Shown here in pieces: positions 1-9,930 of a stretch of DNA of 64,000 nt. Numbering within the stretch: the stretch's first letter is position 1; each line of letters starts with the position of its first letter. The DNA lies in assembly GCA_023091665.1 (NCBI GenBank), contig JALJCQ010000011.1, positions 310,001 to 374,000 of the forward strand. The letters are read 5' to 3'. The DNA is from Pythium myriotylum. Lineage: Eukaryota > Oomycota > Peronosporomycetes > Pythiales > Pythiaceae. The position numbers were made by a program, and so were the translations under genes. Under the pieces are notes generated by a model. That model did no database searches. It saw only the letters and a list, made by a program, of their open reading frames with translations, and had not been told where the DNA came from.

Positions 1-1564
1 CAACTTCCAAATTGGTCTCAGAGGAAATGTCTTGGTGTAGTTGGATCAAATCGAAAAATGAATCTTGCGGGGCATCAATCTCCAGGATGCAATGAACCGC
101 GTCGACAGCCCTGCGAGATTCTGCAACGAGTAGCTGATACGATGGCACCTCAAAGTTTCCTCCACGACAGAAGTAACTTTGAAGCAACTGGATCTGAGAA
201 GTGTACCAAATCAACTCGATTCATACCATACTAAATCACTCTGAGAAATGGATCGACCATAGTGGGTGCAATTGGACTCGTGCACGGAGAGACACATGAG
301 ACCAATCCGATTCATGCCAAACGAAATCACTCCAAGAGGTAGATGTGATCATATCATACGACGGTGTACAGGTAGGCTTGGTGCTCCGTGTGCATGAGCG
401 TACGAAAGCACCCTGAGGTTTTGCTATTCAATGTCTATTGATGCGGTAGAAACATACGTCGACGATTGATGATGATGATGAAAGTTGGAGTCGATGTCAA
501 CAGCTACGTTAATCATTGGTATGTTGCGGTAGGTGAAGCACGGTATTCGTCCATCCTTTCTTTATGCATGGTGTATCGTACTTTAGTCGTCGTGGTCACA
601 CGAGCTATTAATACTGTGTCTCACAAATTGACTTGCAGAGCACCGTATCCTCAAATTCAGACGGTCGGCTTGAAGCACGTGTGGACATTGCATCATTACT
701 CCATACTGGGCAAGCGAATCGTTCTTGTTTTCACGTCGGTCCAATCAGCAAACAGGAGACCAGCGAGTCAGACGAAGTTTAGAGAAGCAGATGCTTATTC
801 GTAATCACCAAGTGGTGACAGTGGAATCTGTGACAGATCCCGTACCACGCGAATTGGGTACATACTGTACTGCTGGATGATCCAACCGCTTCTGTCCGAT
901 CGTCAAATTGCTGAACTTCGGCAGTCTGTCTTCCTGTGGACAATACGCGCCAGGTGGGCCATCTCGGCACTATGCGTCCATACAATTTCGCTGACCTGCA
1001 CTGTACGCAGTCTACACCGCAAAGTGGGCAACAAGTTCATCTGCAGGTGCCCAAGTGTCGCAGCAATCCATTCGTTTTCATGTTTATCCAAAGTAGGAGC
1101 GTCAGGGATCGAATTTCTTTCCGATCACAGCTGGAGACTGCCGTTCTGTAGTAGCGTACTGCACAGTATCGTCGCATCCAAGCTCAAAGGTACCACAGGT
1201 CTGGTTTCGCAATTATCAGCGGCATGGATGGCGTTTGTCAAGAGTTGGTCGTGCTCGATCAAACGTACGCAAGCAAAGTGATGTGCACCGACACCACTGC
1301 TCATCATCTTGGTGACGTTAACACCTTCCTTCCGTTGCACCGTTGAAACGTTGCAGCTCTGACATTTTGAATACAGTAGTCAGAGTAGCGTAAAAGGGCT
1401 GCCTTCAAACGCATTGAAGGCAGCCCTTTCACGCTATTCTTAATAGCCTTGTGTTCTATACTCGCTTATGAACTACATAAACATACTCGTTGCAAACGGT
1501 GGTCGCTCGGTGATAGTAAATTTGGCATAGCGCAGAGTAACACAGCTAAGAGAAATGGATAGTT
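1..1564. repeat. Left arm of palindrome IR1 (truncated by window edge)
   Basis: This stretch is the reverse complement of 2738-4301; paired positions sum to 4302. Every ORF I compared between the arms translates identically, so the arms are very similar. The arm carries what is, on the other side, the 5' flank and putative start site of ICS1. Position 1 pairs with 4301, 3 bp before the ICS1 ATG, so the palindrome probably continues to the left. No gene is recognised in the arm; its small ORFs resemble nothing I know. Confidence 0.93.
1386..1436. repeat. Hairpin inside the left IR1 arm
   Basis: A 23-bp inverted repeat (1386-1408 and 1414-1436) with a 5-nt loop and one mismatch; the arm begins TAGCGTAAAAGGGCTGCC. 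The mirror copy in the other arm lies at 2866-2916. It resembles a small foldback element or the stem of a structured transcript; no gene is associated with it. Confidence 0.85.
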
Positions 1565-2737
1565 GATTGATTCGTGTGACGTCTATTGGTTTGCTCATAT
1601 AGAAACCTATAGCGGGTTCAAAGACCAGTGACTAGCAAGCTAGCGAGTAAAAGGGCAGATATTCCGGCAGAGTGTCTGTCGAGTGATGGCGATAGCAGTG
1701 GTGGGCCTCTCTCTGGGGCTACGCGACCTTGTTTGCTTGCCAGGAGACTACAGGATGCAGTCGAGTGGGTTGATCGTGGCGTAGTCGTTGCGGAGCCGAG
1801 CAACGACCATGATCGGTAAACTCCTCCGTGCCCTTTGCAGGGCCCTGTCGAGGTGCTGAATGTCGGTGAGCAGTCGACGGCACTTCGTTCGTTCACTCCG
1901 ATCCCATCGACGAAGTCGAGGGATGTCTTCTCCAGCTCGTCCACACGGATGTAGCGAGCTTCTGGTACCGGTCGAACCTCACGGCTCGCCAGCGTCTTGC
2001 GGGTCGACGGCTTCCGTCGGACCCTGAGCGCGGCCTTCGTGTCGTGGAGCGCGACAGCCTTGCGAGTTCTTGTCTCCGGGGGGTGCTGGACGAACCTCAC
2101 GGCTCGCCAGCGTCTTGCGGGTCGACGGCTTCCGTCGGACCCTGAGCGCGGCCTTCGTGTCGTGGAGCGCGACAGCCTTGCTGGAACTTGCCCCTGGGCC
2201 TAGCGCACCTGATGGCGCGCCAGCGACTTGAGCACGGACGCCCTGGGCGTCGCGTGCGGCTTGCGCCCGAGCTCGCGGCCTTCGTCGATCCTCGTCGAGC
2301 TCGCCGACGGCTGCCACGCGTCCGCCAATGAAGGCGAGTTCCCTTGGACGCGTGGCAGCTGACGGCGAGGGAACCAGATGGCCCGAGGAGTGCTGGTCTT
2401 GAGCAGGAGCTTGCAAATTGGGAACTAGAGAAATGGATAGTTGCCGGAGGGGCCTATTCGAGAGATGACCTCGACAATCAAATGCCAGATCATGACCACA
2501 GCGCACACAGTATGTGGGTCAGCCCCGAGCAGTAAGGCCACAGGAATGGACGCGGGTGGACGATGTGCGACCACGACACTCGCCTACCGAGGATAGGCGC
2601 GAAGCCACGAGAGACGTTTGCACACAGAGCCGCAGGCTGTGATGATGATGATGCCCTCTGGTTCCTAGTAGAGACGAGAAGGCTAATCTCAAGGGGTCCC
2701 ACCTCGCGAACTGTGGAATCAATCAGGCCCCTCCGGC
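1565..2737. other. Unique spacer of palindrome IR1
   Basis: This 1.17-kb stretch separates the IR1 arms. It holds a direct duplication (see 1973-2181) and a minus-strand open reading region at about 1618-2506 with basic and alanine-rich peptides. It also has a smaller inverted pair, 2425-2453 against 2725-2753, containing the arm-end motif GAGAAATGGATAGTTGCCGG. No family is recognised. Confidence 0.7.
1973..2181. repeat. Two-copy direct repeat, 118-bp period
   Basis: About 91 bp starting CGAACCTCACGGCTCGCC at 1973 is repeated at 2091 with no visible mismatch across the core, giving a 118-bp period. On the minus strand both copies encode the same basic peptide (containing KAVALHDTKAALRVRRKPST), in different frames of overlapping ORFs. 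It may be a remnant of a repeat-containing protein gene. The period is not a multiple of three, which argues against an intact gene. Confidence 0.8.
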
Positions 2738-4301
2738 AACTATCCATTTCTCTTAGCTGTGTTACTCTGCGCTATGCCAAATTTACTATCACCGAGCGAC
2801 CACCGTTTGCAACGAGTATGTTTATGTAGTTCATAAGCGAGTATAGAACACAAGGCTATTAAGAATAGCGTGAAAGGGCTGCCTTCAATGCGTTTGAAGG
2901 CAGCCCTTTTACGCTACTCTGACTACTGTATTCAAAATGTCAGAGCTGCAACGTTTCAACGGTGCAACGGAAGGAAGGTGTTAACGTCACCAAGATGATG
3001 AGCAGTGGTGTCGGTGCACATCACTTTGCTTGCGTACGTTTGATCGAGCACGACCAACTCTTGACAAACGCCATCCATGCCGCTGATAATTGCGAAACCA
3101 GACCTGTGGTACCTTTGAGCTTGGATGCGACGATACTGTGCAGTACGCTACTACAGAACGGCAGTCTCCAGCTGTGATCGGAAAGAAATTCGATCCCTGA
3201 CGCTCCTACTTTGGATAAACATGAAAACGAATGGATTGCTGCGACACTTGGGCACCTGCAGATGAACTTGTTGCCCACTTTGCGGTGTAGACTGCGTACA
3301 GTGCAGGTCAGCGAAATTGTATGGACGCATAGTGCCGAGATGGCCCACCTGGCGCGTATTGTCCACAGGAAGACAGACTGCCGAAGTTCAGCAATTTGAC
3401 GATCGGACAGAAGCGGTTGGATCATCCAGCAGTACAGTATGTACCCAATTCGCGTGGTACGGGATCTGTCACAGATTCCACTGTCACCACTTGGTGATTA
3501 CGAATAAGCATCTGCTTCTCTAAACTTCGTCTGACTCGCTGGTCTCCTGTTTGCTGATTGGACCGACGTGAAAACAAGAACGATTCGCTTGCCCAGTATG
3601 GAGTAATGATGCAATGTCCACACGTGCTTCAAGCCGACCGTCTGAATTTGAGGATACGGTGCTCTGCAAGTCAATTTGTGAGACACAGTATTAATAGCTC
3701 GTGTGACCACGACGACTAAAGTACGATACACCATGCATAAAGAAAGGATGGACGAATACCGTGCTTCACCTACCGCAACATACCAATGATTAACGTAGCT
3801 GTTGACATCGACTCCAACTTTCATCATCATCATCAATCGTCGACGTATGTTTCTACCGCATCAATAGACATTGAATAGCAAAACCTCAGGGTGCTTTCGT
3901 ACGCTCATGCACACGGAGCACCAAGCCTACCTGTACACCGTCGTATGATATGATCACATCTACCTCTTGGAGTGATTTCGTTTGGCATGAATCGGATTGG
4001 TCTCATGTGTCTCTCCGTGCACGAGTCCAATTGCACCCACTATGGTCGATCCATTTCTCAGAGTGATTTAGTATGGTATGAATCGAGTTGATTTGGTACA
4101 CTTCTCAGATCCAGTTGCTTCAAAGTTACTTCTGTCGTGGAGGAAACTTTGAGGTGCCATCGTATCAGCTACTCGTTGCAGAATCTCGCAGGGCTGTCGA
4201 CGCGGTTCATTGCATCCTGGAGATTGATGCCCCGCAAGATTCATTTTTCGATTTGATCCAACTACACCAAGACATTTCCTCTGAGACCAATTTGGAAGTT
4301 G
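2738..4301. repeat. Right arm of palindrome IR1; 5' flank of ICS1
   Basis: Reverse complement of 1-1564. It contains the ICS1 5' region and shares short blocks with the flanks of ICS2 (about 14.8 kb) and ICS3 (about 51.3 kb), for example the ACTTCGGCAGTCNGTCTTCC motif. This shows that ICS upstream DNA was copied together with the gene. Confidence 0.93.
4240..4254 (+). promoter_or_regulatory. Putative oomycete Inr/FPR start site of ICS1
   Basis: TTCATTTTTCGATTT lies 50-64 bp before the ICS1 ATG and resembles the oomycete initiator (YTCAYTYY) followed by the flanking promoter region. Related strings sit at similar distances before ICS2, ICS3 and both intact SBP genes. Confidence 0.45.
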
Positions 4302-4303
4302 CC

Positions 4304-6166
4304 ATGTCTCCCAACACTCCGACCTCGTCCCTTGCTTCCATCACCTCAGACTCTGTCATCGCCCACTTCCTGAGTGAACTCGCCCCACTCCAGAGCTCGT
4401 ACGAAGAGCCGGGACTCGATCGTTTCGAGGCAGAAGGCAAGGCGAAATTGACTGAGAAGCTCAAGGATATCATTGGTCGCGGCGAGCCAATTAACCTCGT
4501 GCTTCCGGCGTTCCCGTTCAAGTCACCCAACCGCGATGAGAAGGTGCTCGGTCGCTTGCCGGACCGAGGCGAAGAGATCGCCCTCGAGCGCCTCGAAAAG
4601 CTCGCAGTAGCCGTGGAGCAAGCGTACCCGCCTGGCTGCCACGTCACCATCTTCAGCGACGGTCGGGTCTTCAACGATCTCCTCGGCGTACCGTTTGAAG
4701 ACCTTCAAGCGTACAAGCGTGAGCTTCGGGAGATGGTCAAAGACGCGGGCCACACGCACATCCGCTTTGATGGCCTTGAGAACCACGCCAAGTCGAACAA
4801 CCCGATTCAGGAGATTTCGCAGCGATTTGGGGTCCGTGGCCTCGACATGGACACACGTATCAACGCCGATGCTGGGCTACTGCAGACCTATCGATCGTTC
4901 CGCAAGTTTCTCAAGAAAGACCTCGCTCCACAGTGGGCCACCATGTCCTCCTCGGCAGCGTCTAAGCGCATTGGTGCGATCGCCAAAAGCATGATGGCGC
5001 GCAACGTGGCCTTCTCGACGCTCGTGGACCATGTCTACCCGCTCGCGGTGCGTCTGTCGATCCACTTGTACGACAATGCCGGCCCCAAGTTCGGCGTGCG
5101 TCTCATCCCTCAGGCGAAGTACGGTGTTCCACGCACGCCGTGGCACTCGGTGATCTGCGAGGACCTAGATGGCACGATCCATACTATGGATCTAGGAAGT
5201 GTCGACAAGTCCAAGTACGAGTTGGTGTTCAAGCGCGGCCGAGCGTGGGGATTCAAGGAGAAGGAACAAGATCTCTACGCTGCGTGGGAGCCGCTGAACG
5301 TCGAGTTCATCCACAACCCTCTCCATCTGGTCATCAAGGCGCGCGTGCCGAAGGATGCGGGCGAGTCATACTCGCCGCCAACGCTGATGGATGTCCCCGT
5401 GGAGAGCTTGCGCGCGCTGATTTGCAAGCACGGGGTCGTGAGCGTGCAAGGATTCCACCAGCACACGAGTGAAGAGCTTGAGACGGCGTCGCTCCGCATG
5501 GGAGAGGTTGTGTACTGGCCATGGGGAAGCGTCTTCGAGCTCAAGCAAACGCCTGACACGAAGCTGAGCGCACAGACGCTCGAGGCCATGCCCATGCACT
5601 TCGACGGTTTGTTTAAGAAGAAGCACCCGGACTCCACGGAACTCGGCGACGTCTCGCTGTACCAGCTCTTCCACTGCGTCGAGGCCTATCCGTCTGGTCC
5701 GGACTCCAAGCCCGAGGAGTCAGGGCTTACCCTTTTTGCGCACACAAACCCGATCATCGAAGATCTGGCCAGAGAAGAGCGCCAACGACTGAGTGAGGCC
5801 ACACTCGTGTACAACGCAGGCATCTTCGACTACCACGAGCACTCCCACGTGTCGCCAGTCATCATGAAGCACCATGTGACTGGTAAAGAAATCCTCCGGT
5901 ACCACGAGCCGTGGGGGCCCGAGAAGACCAAGACAACTCCAATGACTGTCCGTTCTCAGGGCTTCGAGCCAGGTGAGGGGAAGGTCGACGAAGTCGCCAA
6001 GTACGTGGAGAAGCTTTTGGTGCCAAAGCTCTACGATCCCAAATACTGTTACGCGCACGCGTGGACCAAGGGCGAATATGTGTTCGCGGATAACATCTCT
6101 CTTATCCACTCTCGCACGGCCATGAAGGCTGACGGTCGCCACGTGCGTCGCATTCACATCAACTAA
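4304..6166 (+). CDS. ICS1: isocyanide synthase-TauD dioxygenase fusion
   Basis: A 620-residue protein with two domains. Residues about 50-330 match the DIT1/PvcA isocyanide synthase family (LVLPAFPFKSPNRDEK, GCHVTIFSDGRVFNDLLG), which in characterised members turns the amino group of an aromatic amino acid into an isonitrile using a carbon from ribulose-5-phosphate. Residues about 370-620 look like a TauD/PvcB-type Fe(II)/2-oxoglutarate dioxygenase, with a metal motif H432-x-D434 and a distal H602 followed by R604. In two-gene systems the dioxygenase oxidises the isonitrile amino acid, often to a vinyl isonitrile. The frame is open upstream to 4088, but ATG 4304 is chosen because it aligns with ICS2 and ICS3 (MSPN start) and follows the putative start site. 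No signal peptide is seen, so it is probably cytosolic. It converges on SBP1, stop codons 1.06 kb apart. The exact substrate cannot be read from sequence. Confidence 0.88.
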   Translation: MSPNTPTSSLASITSDSVIAHFLSELAPLQSSYEEPGLDRFEAEGKAKLTEKLKDIIGRGEPINLVLPAFPFKSPNRDEKVLGRLPDRGEEIALERLEKLAVAVEQAYPPGCHVTIFSDGRVFNDLLGVPFEDLQAYKRELREMVKDAGHTHIRFDGLENHAKSNNPIQEISQRFGVRGLDMDTRINADAGLLQTYRSFRKFLKKDLAPQWATMSSSAASKRIGAIAKSMMARNVAFSTLVDHVYPLAVRLSIHLYDNAGPKFGVRLIPQAKYGVPRTPWHSVICEDLDGTIHTMDLGSVDKSKYELVFKRGRAWGFKEKEQDLYAAWEPLNVEFIHNPLHLVIKARVPKDAGESYSPPTLMDVPVESLRALICKHGVVSVQGFHQHTSEELETASLRMGEVVYWPWGSVFELKQTPDTKLSAQTLEAMPMHFDGLFKKKHPDSTELGDVSLYQLFHCVEAYPSGPDSKPEESGLTLFAHTNPIIEDLAREERQRLSEATLVYNAGIFDYHEHSHVSPVIMKHHVTGKEILRYHEPWGPEKTKTTPMTVRSQGFEPGEGKVDEVAKYVEKLLVPKLYDPKYCYAHAWTKGEYVFADNISLIHSRTAMKADGRHVRRIHIN

Positions 6167-6452
6167 GCGATAAGGCAAGGAAGTCTAATGAACGAACCAT
6201 CCTCCCTTTTCTCACCCGTCTGTTGCCTGTGGCTTTTGGCTGGAAAGAATGGTAGGTCTCACTATTAAGCTTTTCTTTCATGCCACTCGTGCACAGGCTT
6301 TGACCTTTACTCTAGGCTCCAACAAAGTATGCCAGCTTTCATTCGCCGACTTTCCTATCGCATATGCTGATAGGAAAGTCCACGACAAACGAACCCAGAC
6401 TTCACGCTAAAACGAAAAATTTGGATCTGAGCACACCGTTGCATAGCTCTTG
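6167..6452. other. ICS1 3' flank
   Basis: Non-coding DNA between the ICS1 stop and the IR2 arm. The first bases after the stop (TAAGCGATAAGGC) match those after ICS2, showing common descent, and then the copies differ. It includes a short palindrome around 6351-6377 (GACTTTCCTATC and its inverse). Confidence 0.6.
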
Positions 6453-7229
6453 ACCCTGTCGTGCTCCCTCAAATGGCCGCCACGACATCATGGAGTGAGC
6501 GTGGTTGGATGGATAGGTGCCTCACCGATTTGGGCTGCTGATCCTGGCACTATCGTTCGAGAACAGCAGACCATAGCGATGGCGATGGAGCTATTTATAG
6601 TGATGAAAGCGGAGTTGATCGTCTTACATCTGTGTGAACTAGAAACCGCTTGGAGATCGAAAGAGAGCAGACGCTCTACGGCGCCTGGACTGAACTCGGT
6701 CTGCGGGAGTGGGAAACTGCTACTCAGTACAGTCAGCAGGCGGTACGGGTGGGCAGGCAAGTAGGTCCCTGGAGCCGATGCTTTGGCTCTATCTCGATGC
6801 CAATAGCAGTACCGTCGGTCATTTTGTGAGCGTGAAGGTATGACACGAAGATCATAAGGTTAGTCGACCGAGGAAATGCACAGTGGTAGTTTACTGTTAG
6901 TAGTGTACCAGGACAAGGCAGATCGATCAGAGACCCGTTTATGTACATGGTGTACCCGATTGCGTCTGCAGCCAAATGGACGAATTCGGACCGCCATCTC
7001 CAGCTATTGATAGTATCGTAAACTGCACAACAATCGATCCAAACACGGAGATGGATGGCGCCATATGCCAAGGAGTCATCGACCGGATTAATCAACGATA
7101 TAGAGTGAGAGTTGAATGTCTACACGCATAGAGTAACAAGGGAGACTCCAGTTTAGGTTGTTCCTCGAGACACAAGACAAGTAATGCCGTGTCGGAAAGT
7201 GATCGATCTGTAATTGGTTGGACAGGCTC

Positions 7230-8351
7230 TTAGAGACCCGGGTGGAGGCCTAGCTCGCCTGGGCTCGGCTTACCCTGCACCTCACCGAAGTACAGCGCCA
7301 GCGTCGCCTTCAAACGCTCCACATTCGCACGGTCCTCCATGAACGCAAGGAACTTGGTCACGCCCGCCTGCGCATTCTCCCACGGGAACGGCGTGCCGGC
7401 CGGCGTGTACGGGTACTGCACATCGGTGCGCGTGGAAACACCACCCATCACCGTGCTCTGCACGTCTTTGGACACGATCCAGTTGAGGAAGAGCTTGGCG
7501 GCCGCCGGGTGGCGAGCCTTCTTGAGGATCGACATGCGCTGGCCCCAGACGACGTACGGCGTGCTGGCGTCCTTGCCGTTGATCGTCACGAGCGTGGGCA
7601 CCGTGAACGGACCGACACCGGCGACGCCGATCGCCTTCTTCTTGGCGCCGACCGCCTCACCGGCCGTGTTCGAGCCACGCTGGAACTGGATGTTCTGCTG
7701 GCTCATCTTCTGGACCCAGTCCCAGTCGTACTTCTCAATGTACTGCGAGTACACGAAGAGCGCGGCGTCGTCGTCGTGCGGGTAGGTGGACGCGATGTGG
7801 TCCTTATAGATGGGGTTGGCGAGGTCCTGCGCGGTCTTGGGGATCGGCAGGCCGCTGGCGTTCAGCAGCGCCGTGTCGTAGAAGTAGCTGAACGAGTACG
7901 AGGCGTGCGCGATCCAGGCTCCCTCCGGGTCGACGAAACCCGGATAGATCTTGGAGAAACCGGCGGGCTTGCAGTTGAGCAGCATACCCTGCTTCTTCCA
8001 GCGCGTGTAGTCCTGCAGCGTCTGCAGTGCGATGACGTCTGGCACTAGCGAGTTGGTGGCGAGCTGGTTGTCCACACGCACGTTGTGGTACTTTGAGTAG
8101 TCGACGACCATGGTGTGGTTGAGTTTGGGGTAGGCTGTGCGGAAGGCTTTGGCAACGCTGTTCTGCTGGGTAGGTGTGTCTCCGCCGTGGTACACGACGA
8201 GGCTACCGCCCTCGCTGATCGCATCTTGGTAGAGTTGGTCAAGTGACTTGGTCTCCTCTTGAAAGTTCGCGCCTGGGAACGCACGGACGGTGTTGAGGCA
8301 GGAGGTGGCCACGACGGCGATGAGTGGAGCGATTGTGCGGAGTATCTGCAT
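7230..8351 (-). CDS. SBP1: secreted Fe3+-type extracellular solute-binding protein
   Basis: A 373-residue protein beginning MQILRTIAPLIAVVATS, a typical cleavable signal peptide ending near VRA-FPG (residue about 26). The mature part matches the bacterial extracellular solute-binding fold used by Fe3+ and similar ABC importers (PBP type 2): SLDQLYQDAISEGG, LVVYHGGDT, IPKTAQDLANPIYKD, and a C-terminal half with ALFVYSQYIEK and AAKLFLNWIVSK. No permease or ATPase gene is nearby, and a eukaryote would secrete this protein rather than hold it in a periplasm. The frame extends 33 codons upstream, but the chosen ATG gives the signal peptide and matches SBP3. The protein is identical to SBP2. The ligand is unknown; iron or another metal complex is an inference from the family and the partner ICS gene. 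Confidence 0.86.
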   Translation of the reverse strand: MQILRTIAPLIAVVATSCLNTVRAFPGANFQEETKSLDQLYQDAISEGGSLVVYHGGDTPTQQNSVAKAFRTAYPKLNHTMVVDYSKYHNVRVDNQLATNSLVPDVIALQTLQDYTRWKKQGMLLNCKPAGFSKIYPGFVDPEGAWIAHASYSFSYFYDTALLNASGLPIPKTAQDLANPIYKDHIASTYPHDDDAALFVYSQYIEKYDWDWVQKMSQQNIQFQRGSNTAGEAVGAKKKAIGVAGVGPFTVPTLVTINGKDASTPYVVWGQRMSILKKARHPAAAKLFLNWIVSKDVQSTVMGGVSTRTDVQYPYTPAGTPFPWENAQAGVTKFLAFMEDRANVERLKATLALYFGEVQGKPSPGELGLHPGL

Positions 8352-8404
8352 GATGCTGGTCCTTGTCCTTGTTGTTCTCACAGGGAGGTTACAGGAGCTC
8401 CAAG

Positions 8405-8420
8405 AAAGTTGAGGAATGAA
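8405..8420 (-). promoter_or_regulatory. Putative Inr/FPR start site of SBP1
   Basis: On the minus strand TTCATTCCTCAACTTT lies about 60 bp before the SBP1 ATG. It is the mirror of the SBP2 site at 9862-9877 and resembles the oomycete initiator plus flanking promoter region. Confidence 0.45.
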
Positions 8421-9070
8421 GAGCGTGTCCTCCCGTGGATCTGGACCCATACGAGAGGGATGCGTTGAATGACCAGAGTGTCCCCTAAGAGGATTCGACG
8501 CCCATCAATGTAGTGGGCAGTCGCAGTACTTCTCAATCTGTTCCAGACTCACGTCTTTTCAGATCGCTTCTTCTCGGAGAGTGGCTTTGAGTGTCGGTTT
8601 AGTACGTGTGCCTGGCCACGGCGATTGCCACGGTGATTGCTACGGTGATAATCCGCGATGATGGCTCGGACGATTTTCGCGAGTCCGTCTTGTTTTCTCA
8701 AAGGCTGTCGTACAGCACGTCCTTGGTGTACTAATCGGTCGTTTGTTCGTCGTTCGTGTATCAATCGGTCAGGTCTGTGTGGATGACAACATGTTTGACC
8801 CATTTATCATGAGGACATCGGTTTGTCCTTTTGTCAATCTCCAAACTGGAACATGCCTAACAGAATCGTACTCAGACGAACGACCAAGGCGTTCAACCAG
8901 CGAGTGAGCAGGGTTGACGATACAATCCTTAGACTTCAGTGATTGTGTTGTGCTTGTGAGACTGTGATAACTCTCGTAGTTTGCCGCCATTTTTTGGTGT
9001 CGAAGTTTTAATGTCTATGAGCAGGCCTACTGGTGGATTGCACGGTGGATCGTCTTGCAACTTTGGCGTT
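8421..9070. other. Upstream region of SBP1 to the palindrome centre
   Basis: About 650 bp of mirrored DNA between SBP1 and the palindrome spacer. It holds small ORFs (8549-8803, 8769-8990 on the minus strand) with identical mirror copies. None resembles a known protein. It is likely part of a divergent regulatory region shared with SBP2. Confidence 0.5.
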
Positions 9071-9211
9071 TGAAGGTTGATCGATTGGATCGCACCGTTA
9101 TTGGTACCATAGTCATGTCTGATGACCCGAATCGTGTCACGGATGATCTTTCGCAGATGCGAGCGCCAGGCCTGCTGTAATCAGTGGACAAACATTGATT
9201 TACTACGTTAC
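9071..9211. other. Spacer of palindrome IR2
   Basis: 141 bp of unique sequence joining the two 2618-bp arms. No coding signal is seen. Such a short asymmetric centre is typical of palindromes stabilised after a foldback duplication. Confidence 0.9.
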
Positions 9212-9861
9212 AACGCCCAAGTTGCAAGACGATCCACCGTGCAATCCACCAGTAGGCCTGCTCATAGACATTAAAACTTCGACACCAAAAAATGGCGGCA
9301 AACTACGAGAGTTATCACAGTCTCACAAGCACAACACAATCACTGAAGTCTAAGGATTGTATCGTCAACCCTGCTCACTCGCTGGTTGAACGCCTTGGTC
9401 GTTCGTCTGAGTACGATTCTGTTAGGCATGTTCCAGTTTGGAGATTGACAAAAGGACAAACCGATGTCCTCATGATAAATGGGTCAAACATGTTGTCATC
9501 CACACAGACCTGACCGATTGATACACGAACGACGAACAAACGACCGATTAGTACACCAAGGACGTGCTGTACGACAGCCTTTGAGAAAACAAGACGGACT
9601 CGCGAAAATCGTCCGAGCCATCATCGCGGATTATCACCGTAGCAATCACCGTGGCAATCGCCGTGGCCAGGCACACGTACTAAACCGACACTCAAAGCCA
9701 CTCTCCGAGAAGAAGCGATCTGAAAAGACGTGAGTCTGGAACAGATTGAGAAGTACTGCGACTGCCCACTACATTGATGGGCGTCGAATCCTCTTAGGGG
9801 ACACTCTGGTCATTCAACGCATCCCTCTCGTATGGGTCCAGATCCACGGGAGGACACGCTC

Positions 9862-9877
9862 TTCATTCCTCAACTTT
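9862..9877 (+). promoter_or_regulatory. Putative Inr/FPR start site of SBP2
   Basis: TTCATTCCTCAACTTT ends 53 bp before the SBP2 ATG. It shares the TCATTCCTC core with the ICS2 and ICS3 sites, which suggests similar transcription starts for both partners of the unit. Confidence 0.45.
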
Positions 9878-9930
9878 CTTGGAGCTCCTGTAACCTCCCT
9901 GTGAGAACAACAAGGACAAGGACCAGCATC

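Larger units (their letters stand above)
6453..9070. repeat. Left arm of palindrome IR2
   Basis: A 2618-bp arm whose reverse complement is 9212-11829; paired positions sum to 18282. Two single-base differences were seen by eye: a synonymous C/T in the SBP gene near 8216/10066, and one near the centre (about 9064). The arm carries SBP1, its promoter and its 3' flank. Homology stops sharply at 6453/11829. Confidence 0.95.

Noticed and set aside
466..1340. Mirrored ORFs in the IR1 arms (466-804, 877-1281, 1125-1340 and their copies at 2962-3836)
   Set aside because: Both strands are open in the same places, compositions are not protein-like, and identity between arms reflects the palindrome rather than selection.
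4088..4303. In-frame 72-codon extension upstream of ICS1
   Set aside because: The other two ICS copies start at the equivalent of 4304, the extension lies within mirrored non-coding flank, and the putative start site lies inside it.
8352..8450. 33-codon N-terminal extension of SBP1 (and 9832-9930 for SBP2)
   Set aside because: Starting at the inner ATG gives a proper signal peptide and matches SBP3; the extension would bury it.
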